From: Paulinella micropora | Lineage: Eukaryota > Cercozoa > Imbricatea > Euglyphida | Direction: 5' to 3' | Assembly: GCA_009731375.1 (NCBI GenBank) | Contig: BJOX01000184.1 | Location: forward strand, 179,752 to 243,751 | DNA: 64,000 nucleotides | Shown here: piece by piece, positions 1 through 15,091 of the stretch | Numbering within the stretch: the stretch's first letter is position 1 | How the letters are laid out: every line of letters begins with the position of its first letter | The notes under the pieces: generated by a model | Told to the model about the DNA's origin: nothing | The model's input: the letters and a program-made list of their open reading frames with translations, nothing else | Database searches by the model: none | Position numbers and translations under genes: made by a program

Positions 1-34
<34 letters not shown>

Positions 35-35
35 T

Positions 36-111
<76 letters not shown>

Positions 112-220
112 GTAGGTAGGTAGGTAGATAGGTAGGTAGGTAGGTCGGTAGGTCGGTAGGTAGGTAGGTAGGTAGGTAGGTAGGTAGGTAGGTAGATAGG
201 TAGATAGGTAGATAGATAGG

Positions 221-272
<52 letters not shown>

Positions 273-293
273 CAGAAGGTAGGTAGACAGCAC
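1..293. repeat. (GATA/GGTA)n microsatellite
   Basis: Nearly pure tetranucleotide DNA, alternating blocks of GATA and GGTA units. It lies inside the peptidase gene, just 3' of its last visible exon. Confidence 0.97.
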
Positions 294-4386
<4,093 letters not shown>

Positions 4387-4690
4387 CTCACCGGCCGCCG
4401 CCTGCTTCGCTTCATGGCGCTGGCAGCAACAAGCACAACACCACGAGAAAAAATGACACGCTTGACACACGTGCTGCGCTGCGCCCTCGGCGGCCAGCGC
4501 CTGCTCGCTTCATGGCGCTCATGACAGCAGCACGACGACAGGAACAGGGACAACAACAAGGACAGATAGACTGTGACACACTTGTGCGCCTCAGCAGCCG
4601 CCTGATTGGCGTCATGGCGCAGACAGCGACACCACAGGAAGAAGAGCGACAAGAACAACCACCACCACAAGAGCGAGGACAAACAGATAG
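4387..4690 (-). repeat. Tandem triplication around the 5' edge of peptidase exon 4300-4386
   Basis: Three diverged copies about 104 bp apart (near 4376-4425, 4480-4525 and 4580-4625). On the minus strand each begins CGCCATGA and runs through an alanine-rich stretch to an AG, then a segment like the start of exon 4300-4386 (AAGTGCGTGAAAGT, ACGTGTGTCAAGC and AAGTGTGTCACAGT). Only the first copy continues into the recognisable coding exon. Confidence 0.75.
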
Positions 4691-4771
4691 ATAGATTTTT
4701 CGATGTCTATTGAGATAATGTGTAAGATTAAATATACATACATGTTTTGATACTTAGATAGATAATATGAC

Positions 4772-4830
4772 CATGTGGTCCTGTTCCATCTGTTGGAGGT
4801 CTGGTGCGCGCACGACCAGCAGACCCGCGC
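4772..4830 (-). other. Candidate exon B' (59 nt), duplicate of 6740-6798
   Basis: Bounded by an acceptor CTAG and a donor GTCATA. It encodes [13 protein letters not shown] after a phase-1 join. The near-identical 59-nt candidate exon at 6740-6798 encodes RAPDLQQKEQDDA. It may be a 5' exon of the peptidase gene, since its phase-0 end fits exon 4300-4386, but no family similarity supports that. Confidence 0.45.
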
Positions 4831-4833
4831 CTA

Positions 4834-4865
4834 GCTACCTACCTACCTATCTATCCATCTACCTA

Positions 4866-4934
<69 letters not shown>

Positions 4935-4967
4935 CATCCATCTATCCATCCATCTATCTATCCATCC

Positions 4968-5042
<75 letters not shown>

Positions 5043-5079
5043 CATCCATCCATCTATCCATCCATCTATCTATCCATCC

Positions 5080-5122
<43 letters not shown>

Positions 5123-5135
5123 CATCTATCTATCC

Positions 5136-5198
<63 letters not shown>

Positions 5199-5246
5199 CA
5201 TCTATCTATCTATCCATCTATCCTTATCTATCCATATATCTATCCG

Positions 5247-5311
<65 letters not shown>

Positions 5312-5345
5312 TTATCCATCTATCTATCCATCTATCTATCTATCC

Positions 5346-5416
<71 letters not shown>

Positions 5417-5433
5417 CATCTATCCATCTATCC

Positions 5434-5468
<35 letters not shown>

Positions 5469-5493
5469 CATCTATCTATCCATCTATCTATCC

Positions 5494-5552
<59 letters not shown>

Positions 5553-5593
5553 CATCTATCTATCTATCCATCTATCTATCCATCTATCTATCC

Positions 5594-5674
<81 letters not shown>

Positions 5675-5675
5675 A
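4834..5675. repeat. (TATC)n microsatellite, about 840 bp
   Basis: Long, nearly pure TATC/CATC array. Scattered CATC units form local pairs and triplets that suggest higher-order duplication. Confidence 0.97.
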
Positions 5676-5858
5676 CCAGAAGCTCCTTTTTTCTGACATT
5701 AGTCGATATCTCTTCAGTCGATCTCATCACTTACTCCACGGATTGAACCAAGGCCACTTGAGGTGTCACTGACCCTCCCTTGGGCTTGGTTTTTTGAAAT
5801 GGGTGCCATCTGTCGACAGACAGAGAATTAGGGGGTGGTGTGGGTGTGCTGGGCCCGT
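5676..5858. other. Single-copy stretch with a 36-bp copy of the repeat's 3' end
   Basis: 5677-5711 matches 6220-6258 (the stretch ending in CATTAGTCGATATCTC). The rest, to 5858, has no open frame or match elsewhere in the window. It may be further 5' sequence of the repeat at 5859-6258. Confidence 0.6.
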
Positions 5859-6258
5859 GGTGGGGTGCCTTATGTGTGCCTAGCCATACGCCTATAAGTC
5901 ACATGCCGAAATAGCGACGGGAAGCACAATCCTGTTCCCTCAGGGTGCCCTTTCTCGCTTGTTGAGCCCGGAATAAAACCCACAGTGCTCTGTCGGTTTA
6001 TACTAGACTGTCGAACAGTCTCGAAACTCCATCTGCTTACTGGGTCCTCTGTAATGAAGGTGGGAGCTCGTTCTGCAAGGGGCGCTTATGGAACGAGCCC
6101 TGGCCCCGCCTGGTACTAGGGAGATTTGGTATCGCCTGTATCAGTCCCTTCCGTGCAAACATCAGGGCTTAGCTGGGCATCGGGTTAATACTTTACGCAC
6201 AGACTTCCTTGGTTGACGAAATCAGAAGCTCCTTTTTTCTGACATTAGTCGATATCTC
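5859..6258 (+). mobile_element. 400-bp repeat family, copy 1, with (ATCT)n tail
   Basis: Matches 8471-8870 in inverted orientation over 400 bp with only about four base differences that I can count. Both copies end in CATTAGTCGATATCTC and pass straight into an (ATCT)n array. Copy 2 begins abruptly at GGTGGGGTGCC inside a microsatellite. No protein is encoded. A common 3' end with a simple-repeat tail and a variable 5' end is what LINE or SINE 3' fragments look like; that class is inferred. Confidence 0.7.
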
Positions 6259-6337
<79 letters not shown>

Positions 6338-6432
6338 CATCTATGTATCCATCTATGTATCCATCTATGTATCCATCTATGTATCCATCTATGTATCCAT
6401 CTATGTATCCATCTATGTATCCATCTATCTAT

Positions 6433-6495
<63 letters not shown>

Positions 6496-6511
6496 GTCTA
6501 TCTATCTATCC

Positions 6512-6554
<43 letters not shown>

Positions 6555-6566
6555 CTAATCTGTCTG

Positions 6567-6602
<36 letters not shown>

Positions 6603-6603
6603 C
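6259..6603. repeat. (ATCT)n array with 12-bp higher-order unit
   Basis: ATCT units. Between about 6335 and 6427 the unit becomes the 12-mer ATGTATCCATCT repeated about seven times. It begins at the tail of the 400-bp repeat. Confidence 0.95.
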
Positions 6604-6739
6604 CTCTATAACAGAAGGACCAAGACGACACGGTACAGCACAACACGCATATATATGCATGTATATGTGATGACAGATATTACCTCAACCTATATCTATG
6701 TATGTCATCCATACATATTATCTAAATAAATATCTCTAC

Positions 6740-6798
6740 CGCGTCGTCCTGTTCCTTCTGTTGGAGGTCTGGTGCGCGCTCATCCAACAGAACAGAGC
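6740..6798 (-). other. Candidate exon B (59 nt)
   Basis: Acceptor CCAG and donor GTAGAG bound a 59-nt segment reading SVLLDERAPDLQQKEQDDA when entered in phase 1. Candidate exon A (7235-7269) ends in phase 1, giving PPPAG-SVLLDE. It is a duplicate of 4772-4830. It could belong to the 5' end of the peptidase gene. No known domain is recognised. Confidence 0.45.
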
Positions 6799-6803
6799 CT
6801 GGA

Positions 6804-6950
6804 CATACATCACATACATACATAACATACATGCATACATACATAACATACATAACATATATACATACATACATACATACATACATAACATACATACATA
6901 ACATACATACATAACATACATACATACATGCATGCATACATGCATACATG

Positions 6951-6984
<34 letters not shown>

Positions 6985-7234
6985 TACATACATACATACA
7001 TACATACATACATACATACATACATGCATGCATGCATGCATGCATACATACATACATACATACATACATACATACATGCATACATACATACATACATACA
7101 TACATACACATACATACATACACATACATACATACATACATACGTACATACATACGTACGTACATACATACATACATACATACATACATACATACATACA
7201 TACATACCATACATGCATACACACACACGCGTAC
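6804..7234. repeat. (CATA)n microsatellite
   Basis: CATA array with AACATA pentamers at its left end, CATG blocks, and CGTA near 7140. Confidence 0.96.
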
Positions 7235-7269
7235 CGGCTGGGGGTGGCATCACCACCTGGATGTTTTCC
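7235..7269 (-). other. Candidate exon A (35 nt)
   Basis: Acceptor GTCTAG and donor GTACGC bound a segment reading ENIQVVMPPPAG. Phase 1 at its end matches the next candidate exon. It is weak evidence by itself, supported mainly by the phase match. Confidence 0.35.
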
Positions 7270-7299
7270 CTAGACATCATGCATATGCATCTTGCAAGG

Positions 7300-7580
7300 A
7301 AACTCTCACTCCTCCTTTCTTCGTTTCCTTCCTTGCTTCCTTCCTTCCTTGGTTGCTTGCTTGGAGTCCTTGGTTGCTTGCTTGGAGTCCTCCTTCTTCT
7401 CCTTCTCCTCCTGCTCCTCCTCCTCCTCATCCTCTTCCTCTTCCTTTTCCTCGTCTTCCTGTTTCTCCTCGTCTTCCTCCTCCTCCTCCTTCCTCCTCCT
7501 CCTCCTCCCCCTCTTCCTCCTCGTCTTCCTCTTCCTCCTCCTCCTCCTTCTCCTTTCTTCCTCCTCCTTCTCTTTCTCCT
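7300..7580. repeat. Pyrimidine-rich tract (CTT/CTC)n
   Basis: Almost uninterrupted C and T on the plus strand, mostly CTTCCTCCT-type triplets, with long mirror-symmetric stretches that could form triplex DNA. No gene. Confidence 0.9.
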
Positions 7581-7587
7581 CCCTCCT

Positions 7588-7725
7588 CCCGACGGTGTAC
7601 CAAGCAGCTGCGACGAGGGAGAAGTGTCTTGTGCTGTTAGCTGTGCGCAGGCAGCACAGGCGCGGCGGCGGGAGCGGCAAGGGCGGCCAACCGCACCAGA
7701 CCAGCAGCGCGCGGCGCGCCTGCAG
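7588..7725 (-). other. GC-rich island, possible 5' exon
   Basis: A GC-rich unique segment between simple repeats. The minus strand starts after an acceptor CTGCAG. One frame reads ARRALLVWCGW, another is alanine-rich like a targeting peptide. No donor or frame can be chosen with confidence. Confidence 0.25.
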
Positions 7726-7736
7726 AAAGAGAGACA

Positions 7737-7737
<1 letters not shown>

Positions 7738-7770
<33 letters not shown>

Positions 7771-7787
7771 AAAGGGGNNNNNNNNNN

Positions 7788-7825
<38 letters not shown>

Positions 7826-7835
7826 GAATATAATG
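7738..7835. other. Poly-G run, 10-n gap and GA repeat
   Basis: About 30 G residues lead into ten n at 7778-7787, then GAAA and GA repeats. The fixed ten-base gap beside a homopolymer suggests an unresolved assembly join. Confidence 0.9.
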
Positions 7836-8175
7836 TGTGTATGTCTTTTGGCGCGCTTGGCATATGCATACATTCGCTAGTTGAAGGCACACATAATCTG
7901 CGACAAACAGGCATAGATACGTGCATACATACATACAGTAGCAGACACGAGCAGACGTACAGATGTAGACATACGCAGACATACATTTATATGTATACAT
8001 ACGCTGGGAGACGACATAGCATGTATGCATAAATACACAAGCAAAACGAACGTGTACACATACATACGTACATACGCTCACAGATGATACAGAATATGTG
8101 CATGAACAAATATACAAGCAGGACCAAGGCGAACCTGGCGGTAGTGGCGGTGAGGCAGCAAGGAGCGCGGTGCCT
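7836..8175. other. Degenerate ACATAC-rich spacer with a GC-rich island at 8118-8175
   Basis: 7836-8117 is scattered ATACATAC-type sequence without a convincing open frame. At 8118-8175 the minus strand reads MQAPRSLLPHRHYRQ followed by GT, a short basic N-terminus that could start a targeted protein. The last reading is speculative. Confidence 0.3.
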
Positions 8176-8470
<295 letters not shown>

Positions 8471-8870
8471 GAGATATCGACTAATGTCAGAAAAAAGGAG
8501 CTTCTGATTTCGTCAACCAAGGAAGTCTGTGCGTAAAGTATTAACCCGATGCCCAGCTAAGCCGTGATGTTTGCACGGAAGGGACTGATACAGGCGATAC
8601 CAAACCTCCCTAGTACCAGGCGGGGCCAGGGCTCGTTCCATAAGCGCCCCTTGCAGAACGAGCTCCCACCTCCATTACAGAGGACCCAGTAAGCAGATGG
8701 AGTTTCGAGACTATTCGACAGTCTAGTATAAACCGACAGAGCACTGTGGGTTTTATTCCGGGCTCAACAAGCGAGAAAGGGCACCCTGAGGGAACAGGAT
8801 TGTGCTTCCCGTCGCTATTTCGGCATGTGACTTATAGGCGTATGGCTAGGCACACATAAGGCACCCCACC
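8471..8870 (-). mobile_element. 400-bp repeat family, copy 2 (inverted)
   Basis: Reverse complement of 5859-6258, about 99 percent identical by eye, flanked on both sides by GATA arrays. With copy 1 it makes a 400-bp inverted repeat separated by 2.2 kb, which could pair into a large hairpin. Confidence 0.75.
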
Positions 8871-8938
<68 letters not shown>

Positions 8939-9016
8939 GGATAGATAGATAGATAGATAGATAGATAGGTAGGTAGGTAGGTAGGTAGGTAGATGGATAG
9001 ATAGATAGATAGATAG

Positions 9017-9053
<37 letters not shown>

Positions 9054-9180
9054 GGATGGATGGATGGATGGGATGGGATGGGATGGGATGGGATGGATGG
9101 ATGGATAGGTAGGTAGGTAGGTAGGTAGGTAGATAGATAGATAGATAGATAGATACATAGATAGATAGATAGATAGATAG
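8871..9180. repeat. (GATA/GGTA)n with GGATG pentamers
   Basis: GATA array changing to GATG and then the pentamer GGATG (about 9061-9100), followed by GGTA and GATA. Confidence 0.95.
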
Positions 9181-9505
9181 TGTTTATCTAGGAGCGTCGC
9201 GTAGCCAAAGTCCATAGGCGTCCTACCAGGAGGCATCCTCGGCTCAGGCCTGCCTTCGCCTTCCTGGCTCCCTCATAGCCAATGGCCAGCGGAGGGATCC
9301 ACTTACCAAGCACGAAGTGCAGGGTAAGTACCTTTTATGGGCGAGCTCAAAGGAAACACCCAACGCCAAAGCTACCGATGATGCAGCATTGCGAGGTAGC
9401 CAACTGGCATGTGGTGCAGTTTGCTCTAGGAGGATGGGTCTTCATCGCCAATGTCCCGCCCCCTCGACAAATTTTTATTACATCGAGGGGAGGGACGACC
9501 TCCGG
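9181..9505. other. Unique island between two GATA arrays
   Basis: About 325 bp of balanced composition, abruptly bounded by GATA repeats on both sides. No long open frame or recognisable motif. By analogy with the 400-bp repeat it may be an element inserted in, or carrying, tetranucleotide tails, but no second copy lies in this window. Confidence 0.5.
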
Positions 9506-9525
9506 GATAGATAGATGGATAGATG

Positions 9526-9571
<46 letters not shown>

Positions 9572-9573
9572 CG

Positions 9574-9642
<69 letters not shown>

Positions 9643-9811
9643 GTAGGTAGGTAGGTAGGTAGATAGAGTGGACCAGGCGGTGCGAGGGCGGAAGCGCCCT
9701 CAGCGTTGCGGGCAGGCTAGATGGTGCGCTGCCGAAGCAACACACACACACACACACACACACACCACACACCACGCACCGCGGGTGCACCCGTGCCCGA
9801 TGCCCTACCAG

Positions 9812-9883
<72 letters not shown>

Positions 9884-9895
9884 GGNNNNNNNNNN
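9506..9895. repeat. (GATA)n, (CA)n and (GA)n repeats and a 10-n gap
   Basis: GATA array to about 9665, a short unique stretch, (CA)n at 9739-9770, (GA)n at 9815-9880, and ten n at 9886-9895. Confidence 0.9.
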
Positions 9896-9939
9896 GGCGG
9901 GTAAGGTAGGTAGGTAGGTAGGTGAATAGGTAGGTGGGT

Positions 9940-10010
9940 AGTTGTAGTTGTTGTAGTAGTTATTGTTGGTTGTTTTGTTGTTGTCGTTGTTGTCGTCGTC
10001 GTCGTCGTCG

Positions 10011-10041
<31 letters not shown>

Positions 10042-10059
10042 GTTGTTGTTGGTTTGTTG

Positions 10060-10091
<32 letters not shown>

Positions 10092-10190
10092 GGTTGTGGT
10101 GGTGGTGAGTACTAGTGTGAGTAATGTGGTGTGGTTGTTGCTGTTGTTGTTATTGTTGTTATTGTTGTTAGTGTTGTTGTCATTGTTGTG
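9940..10190. repeat. (GTT)n microsatellite
   Basis: GTT triplets with GTC, GTG and ATT variants. Open frames here are simple-repeat artefacts. Confidence 0.93.
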
Positions 10191-11155
10191 CGGGAACGAT
10201 TTCAAACCTGCTTAGTACTCTGATTGGGTTGAGTTTCGAGTTTAGTAGATAAATATAATAAAACGACAGACTACTTACTGACGAGATCGCTGTGGCGTTC
10301 ACTGACAGTATCTTTGTAAGAAAAAGCAGATTGCAAAAATGCAAAAGCACGAAAATTGATAGTTTAAACAGATGCACCACTAAATTTCACGCCAACTCAT
10401 GCGACCTAATGAATGCAGCAACGCTATGATGGACAAATCAATAAATGTAAAAGCACTTTCACTGAATCGAAATTGAGGGAACGACTTCGATTGTAATGAG
10501 AGAACGATTTCGATTTTATGTTGTGCTTTAATCGAGAGCAAACTTTCTCAAAGCAAAAGAGTTTACTTATAAACAAGTGAAGAAGACAAATAAAGCAAAA
10601 ATCATACGTTTGATAAAGCATGAAAACAAATATTCGAGCCATATGGAACTCAACCCAACTCACAACACCGCATGTTATTTTATGCGTCCGCACGCTGCGG
10701 TGGTTTTTTTTGGTGATGGCAGGTGGACCGGCCGCGGTCATGGAAGGCTGTCGGCTTCATTGCGATCAGCCGGCCATCTACCCGGGTATTGATTCTAAAA
10801 AAATTCCGTTAGTTACGGTGAAAAGGAAGAAAGAAACCACAGGTAAGGCCGGCCCAGCAGCAAAATGAAAATTGTGTTAGCCCGGCTCGCAAAAGTGTAA
10901 AATAGCGTACGCAACGACGGAAAGCTCGGCATTTTAAGTAAAATGCCTTTTTCCGTTCTCAGCGTAATCTATTATTTCACCGGACTTCGATTGGGTTCTC
11001 GTGCTCTGTCGTGACTTTCATAAAAATGGAGTTGAAAAGTTTTATACACCACCAAAACAGAAAGCCAGCTTCAAAGCGATTTATATGCTGAAAGTCCAAA
11101 CCCAAAAAGAAGAAAGAAGGGAGAATTTCACTGAAGGTACCTGGTTTGATGATAG
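10191..11155. other. AT-rich spacer with one weak exon-like segment
   Basis: Mostly AT-rich without sustained coding potential. Around 10710-10840 the plus strand is less AT-rich, reads DQPAIYPGIDSKKIPLVTV, and ends at a good donor (CACAG|GTAAGG). It could be a real exon of an unknown gene; nothing else supports it. Confidence 0.3.
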
Positions 11156-11159
11156 TCTT

Positions 11160-11340
11160 CTTGTGTCTCTTCTTCTTCTTCTTCTTCTTCTTCTTCTTCT
11201 TCTTCTTCTTCTTCTTCTTCTTCTTCTTCTTCTTCTTCTTCTACCTTCTTCTTCTTCTTCTTCTTCTTCTTCTTCTTCTTCTCATTCTTCTTCTCTTTTT
11301 TTCTTCTTTTCTTTTTTTCTCCATTTTTTCATTTGTTTAG
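11160..11340. repeat. (TTC)n microsatellite
   Basis: Pure TTC array to about 11290, decaying into T-rich sequence. Confidence 0.95.
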
Positions 11341-12360
<1,020 letters not shown>

Positions 12361-12520
12361 AAGTAAGTACTAGTCTTCAGTAAGTGGTGGTCGTAAGTAG
12401 TAGTCGTAAGTCTTAAGTAGTAGTCGTAAGTGGTGGTCGTAAGTAGTAGTCGCAAGTAGTAGTCGTAAGTAGTAGTCGTAAGTGGCAGTCGTAAGTAGTA
12501 GTCGTAAGTAGTAGCAGTAG
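12361..12520. repeat. 13-bp minisatellite GTAAGTAGTAGTC
   Basis: About ten tandem units of a 13-mer with GTGGTGGTC and GTGGCAGTC variants, just upstream of the GTPase gene. Each unit contains GTAAGT, a perfect splice-donor core. Confidence 0.85.
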
Positions 12521-12607
12521 TAGCAGCAAATGGAGAATGTCAACATGTAACTGTTGTTGCGACAGATGCGAGCAGACATCGCGGAGCGTCACGCTCGGAA
12601 GCTCGCA

Positions 12608-13640
12608 GTCATGTGAACGATTTCAAATTCAAATATGTTCTCGTTGGAGACAGCAAGGTAACCCAACTCTAACTTTTCAATCGATCTCAACATGCATTTC
12701 ACAACAACATGCACCTCACTCAATTACCATGTTTCGTCTTAGGTGGGCAAGACGTCGCTGCTTGTCAATTTGGTAGACGTTTGCCTGCAGCAGTGCCCCT
12801 GCTGTCACACGCTGGGAAAGGATTGCTGCTGTCACACGCTGGGAAAGGATTGCTGCAAAGCCAGTCTGTCGGTGCCGCTGGAGGCTCACACTCTCCGCGT
12901 CGGGGTTGAGGTATGGGATACCAACGGCGATCGCTGTTTCCGCCAACTGACCGAGGCCTACTATCGATGCGTGCACGGGGTCGCGCTGGTCTTCGACGTG
13001 TGTAACGAGAGCTCCCTCCAAAGCCTGGACGGCTGGTTTGCTTCGCTGGAGCCGCACATAACAGGAATACAGCCTCTTGGGCTGGTGCTCGTAGGCAACA
13101 AGGCGGAGCAAAGCAAGCGCGCTGTCTCTAAGAAGAGAGCGCAGGCTCTGGCCGATAAATGGGGAGTGCTTTACTTTGAAGTCAGCGCTGTTCGCGGTCG
13201 GGCTGAGGGCTTGTCCTGTATCTCGGATGTGTTCGAAGCGCTCGCTCGAGACTCCATTACAAAAAAGCCCGTGACAATTCACGAGCCCAAAGCGCAGATC
13301 ACCACGTTGACGAAGCCCTCGTTGCGCAACCAGATGATGGGTCGCGTGTCCTCCCGGTTCCTTACTCCTAAGTCCAGCGCGGCTCAGATGGCGTCCAGCA
13401 CGACTCAACTTGCTTCTTCCGGCTTAGACACGTCCGCGGCGTCCTTTCGGCACCTGGACGAGCCTCCTTCCCCAGATTCCGCTGTGCTTCGTTCTGCCCA
13501 ACCTCTTACACCCTCGAACAAGAAAGTTTTTTCGTTCTCTCCCGCAGCTGCGAGCGTAATTCATGGCTTCGACGACGTGGAAGATTTAAGGGGTAACGGA
13601 TCTGCTGCTGTTGCTGTTGCAGCTCATGCTTCTGTTGTTG

Positions 13641-13671
<31 letters not shown>

Positions 13672-14228
13672 CGTCGTTGTTCGTTCACTCATTAACGTGC
13701 ACGCTATTTACACATGTTTGTATGTGCGACCCTTTAGGCCAAATACAAGACTCCGAGGACTTCCGTGACCTTGAACCAAACGATGCAGACGACGCACTCA
13801 TCGACTTAGACAAAATTCATCGTCTTGCTTCTATGGAGAGGGAGATACATGAGCTGGAATCTGGAGAGGAGAGGGAGATACATGAGGTGGCAGATGAGGA
13901 GGAGAGGGAGATACATGAGGTGGCAGAGGAGAAAAAAGGAGTGAGGCGTCTTCACGATGTAGACCTTACGCCCCTTCAAGACGTGGAGGCTGGGCCGACT
14001 CCGCAACCAAACCTCACAGGAGTCTTGACAGTCTTCCCCATGCCTCACACGGCAGATGCTATCCCGGTGGCTCCGACTCACGCTGTGGGGATCCAGTCAA
14101 GACTGAAGGACTTTATAGCCGCGGAACGACGGATTGGCGTGCAAAAGAAAGTCAGCCTTTTCCTGACTTTTCTAACTTTAGTGTGTCTTTTTTGGGTAGT
14201 ATATGTGCGATTTCACAATGCACCGTAA
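12608..14228 (+). CDS. Rab/Ras-like small GTPase with C-terminal transmembrane anchor
   Basis: Small GTPases of this fold switch between GTP and GDP forms on membranes. Exons: up to 12657, 12743-13592 and 13738-14228. The first intron splits the P-loop, giving VGDSK|VGKTS (G1). G3 reads WDTNGDR instead of DTAGQE, G4 is NKAE instead of NKxD, and G5 is EVSAV. An extra in-frame 9-residue tandem duplication lies between G1 and G3. The last exon adds an acidic region with three EREIHE-type repeats, then VSLFLTFLTLVCLFWVVYV and a short RFHNAP tail. That implies tail anchoring instead of the usual C-terminal cysteines. The start codon is unresolved: the first exon is open upstream without a convincing ATG, so a further 5' exon is likely. 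Introns are GT-AG with CTTAG and TTTAG acceptors. Confidence 0.85.
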
Positions 14229-14355
14229 TATACTGTAACTGCTTTTCTTTCTTTTACGCTTCACCGTGCCCTCTTAATTATTAATAACTCTTCCATTCTA
14301 TCGAGTCTCTTCGTCTTCCCACTCAGCGCAATGAGTGGGAAGTACTGATTTTGAA

Positions 14356-14360
14356 GTTAT
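14356..14360. other. Target-site duplication GTTAT (left) of the 14.4-28.1 kb element
   Basis: GTTAT directly before the left LTR and again at 28123-28127 directly after the right LTR. A 5-bp duplication is typical of LTR retroelement integration. Confidence 0.8.
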
Positions 14361-15034
14361 GTGAGTTTGTATACAACTCTTCAATTGGGCGGATACAGCG
14401 AACTCTTAATAGAACACTATGGCTGCTTTGAGTCCTGACTCAACGTGAGCATGTGAAATACCAGTAAATAGTAGAGAGGTCACTTCGTTTATTTACGTAA
14501 TTTCGAACTCTTGGCAGGCTTGGATGCAACTTACGATCAAGTGTCGAACGTTGATTGTGAGGTCTCCAATCAAACGAATTGTGTCGCGAGTCTTCAAGTT
14601 AACAGTCATTAAACGGATAGTGTCGGATTGTTGGACTTGAAAATTCCCAAATCGATTTGGGAAGCCTAGGCGAAAATGACTGGGAACGGAAAAGACAGTT
14701 AGATATTGTCACAGTGTTTTCCGCGAATCCTTCCCCTTGTCCACAAATTTACCGTAAGACGTGTTTCACTGGAACTTTTTTGAATCAGGGAAAAAGCTAA
14801 TGCAGATGGGAAAAGTGGCAATAGCTAAAAAGAACTTTGACTCTAACTGATAGTTTAAAATCATTTCTTAACTGATAGTTTGAAATCATTTCTGAACGGA
14901 ATCGAAAACTAGTTAGTGAAGTCGAAACGTGCAGCCTGAGGAGAATCTTATGAACCTGTCAAACCTCAAGAGTGTCTTATCACTGGCTGTCACGGTAAAG
15001 GTTTTGGCCGGTCGTTAAGGTGCTCAGTCTGATA
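14361..15034 (-). repeat. Left (3') LTR
   Basis: 674 bp, very similar to 27501-28122 apart from several small insertions. The poly-C run and ten n just inside it (15037-15091) may be a polypurine tract on the minus strand or an assembly artefact. Confidence 0.88.
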
Positions 15035-15036
15035 GC

Positions 15037-15081
<45 letters not shown>

Positions 15082-15091
15082 NNNNNNNNNN

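Noticed and set aside
6335-6427. Regular 12-bp repeats that could suggest a CRISPR-like array
   Set aside because: No unique spacers; it is a higher-order microsatellite in a eukaryotic genome.
15035-15076. Poly-C run as the polypurine tract of the 13.8-kb element
   Set aside because: Plausible by position, but similar runs flank many gaps here, so it cannot be told from an assembly artefact.
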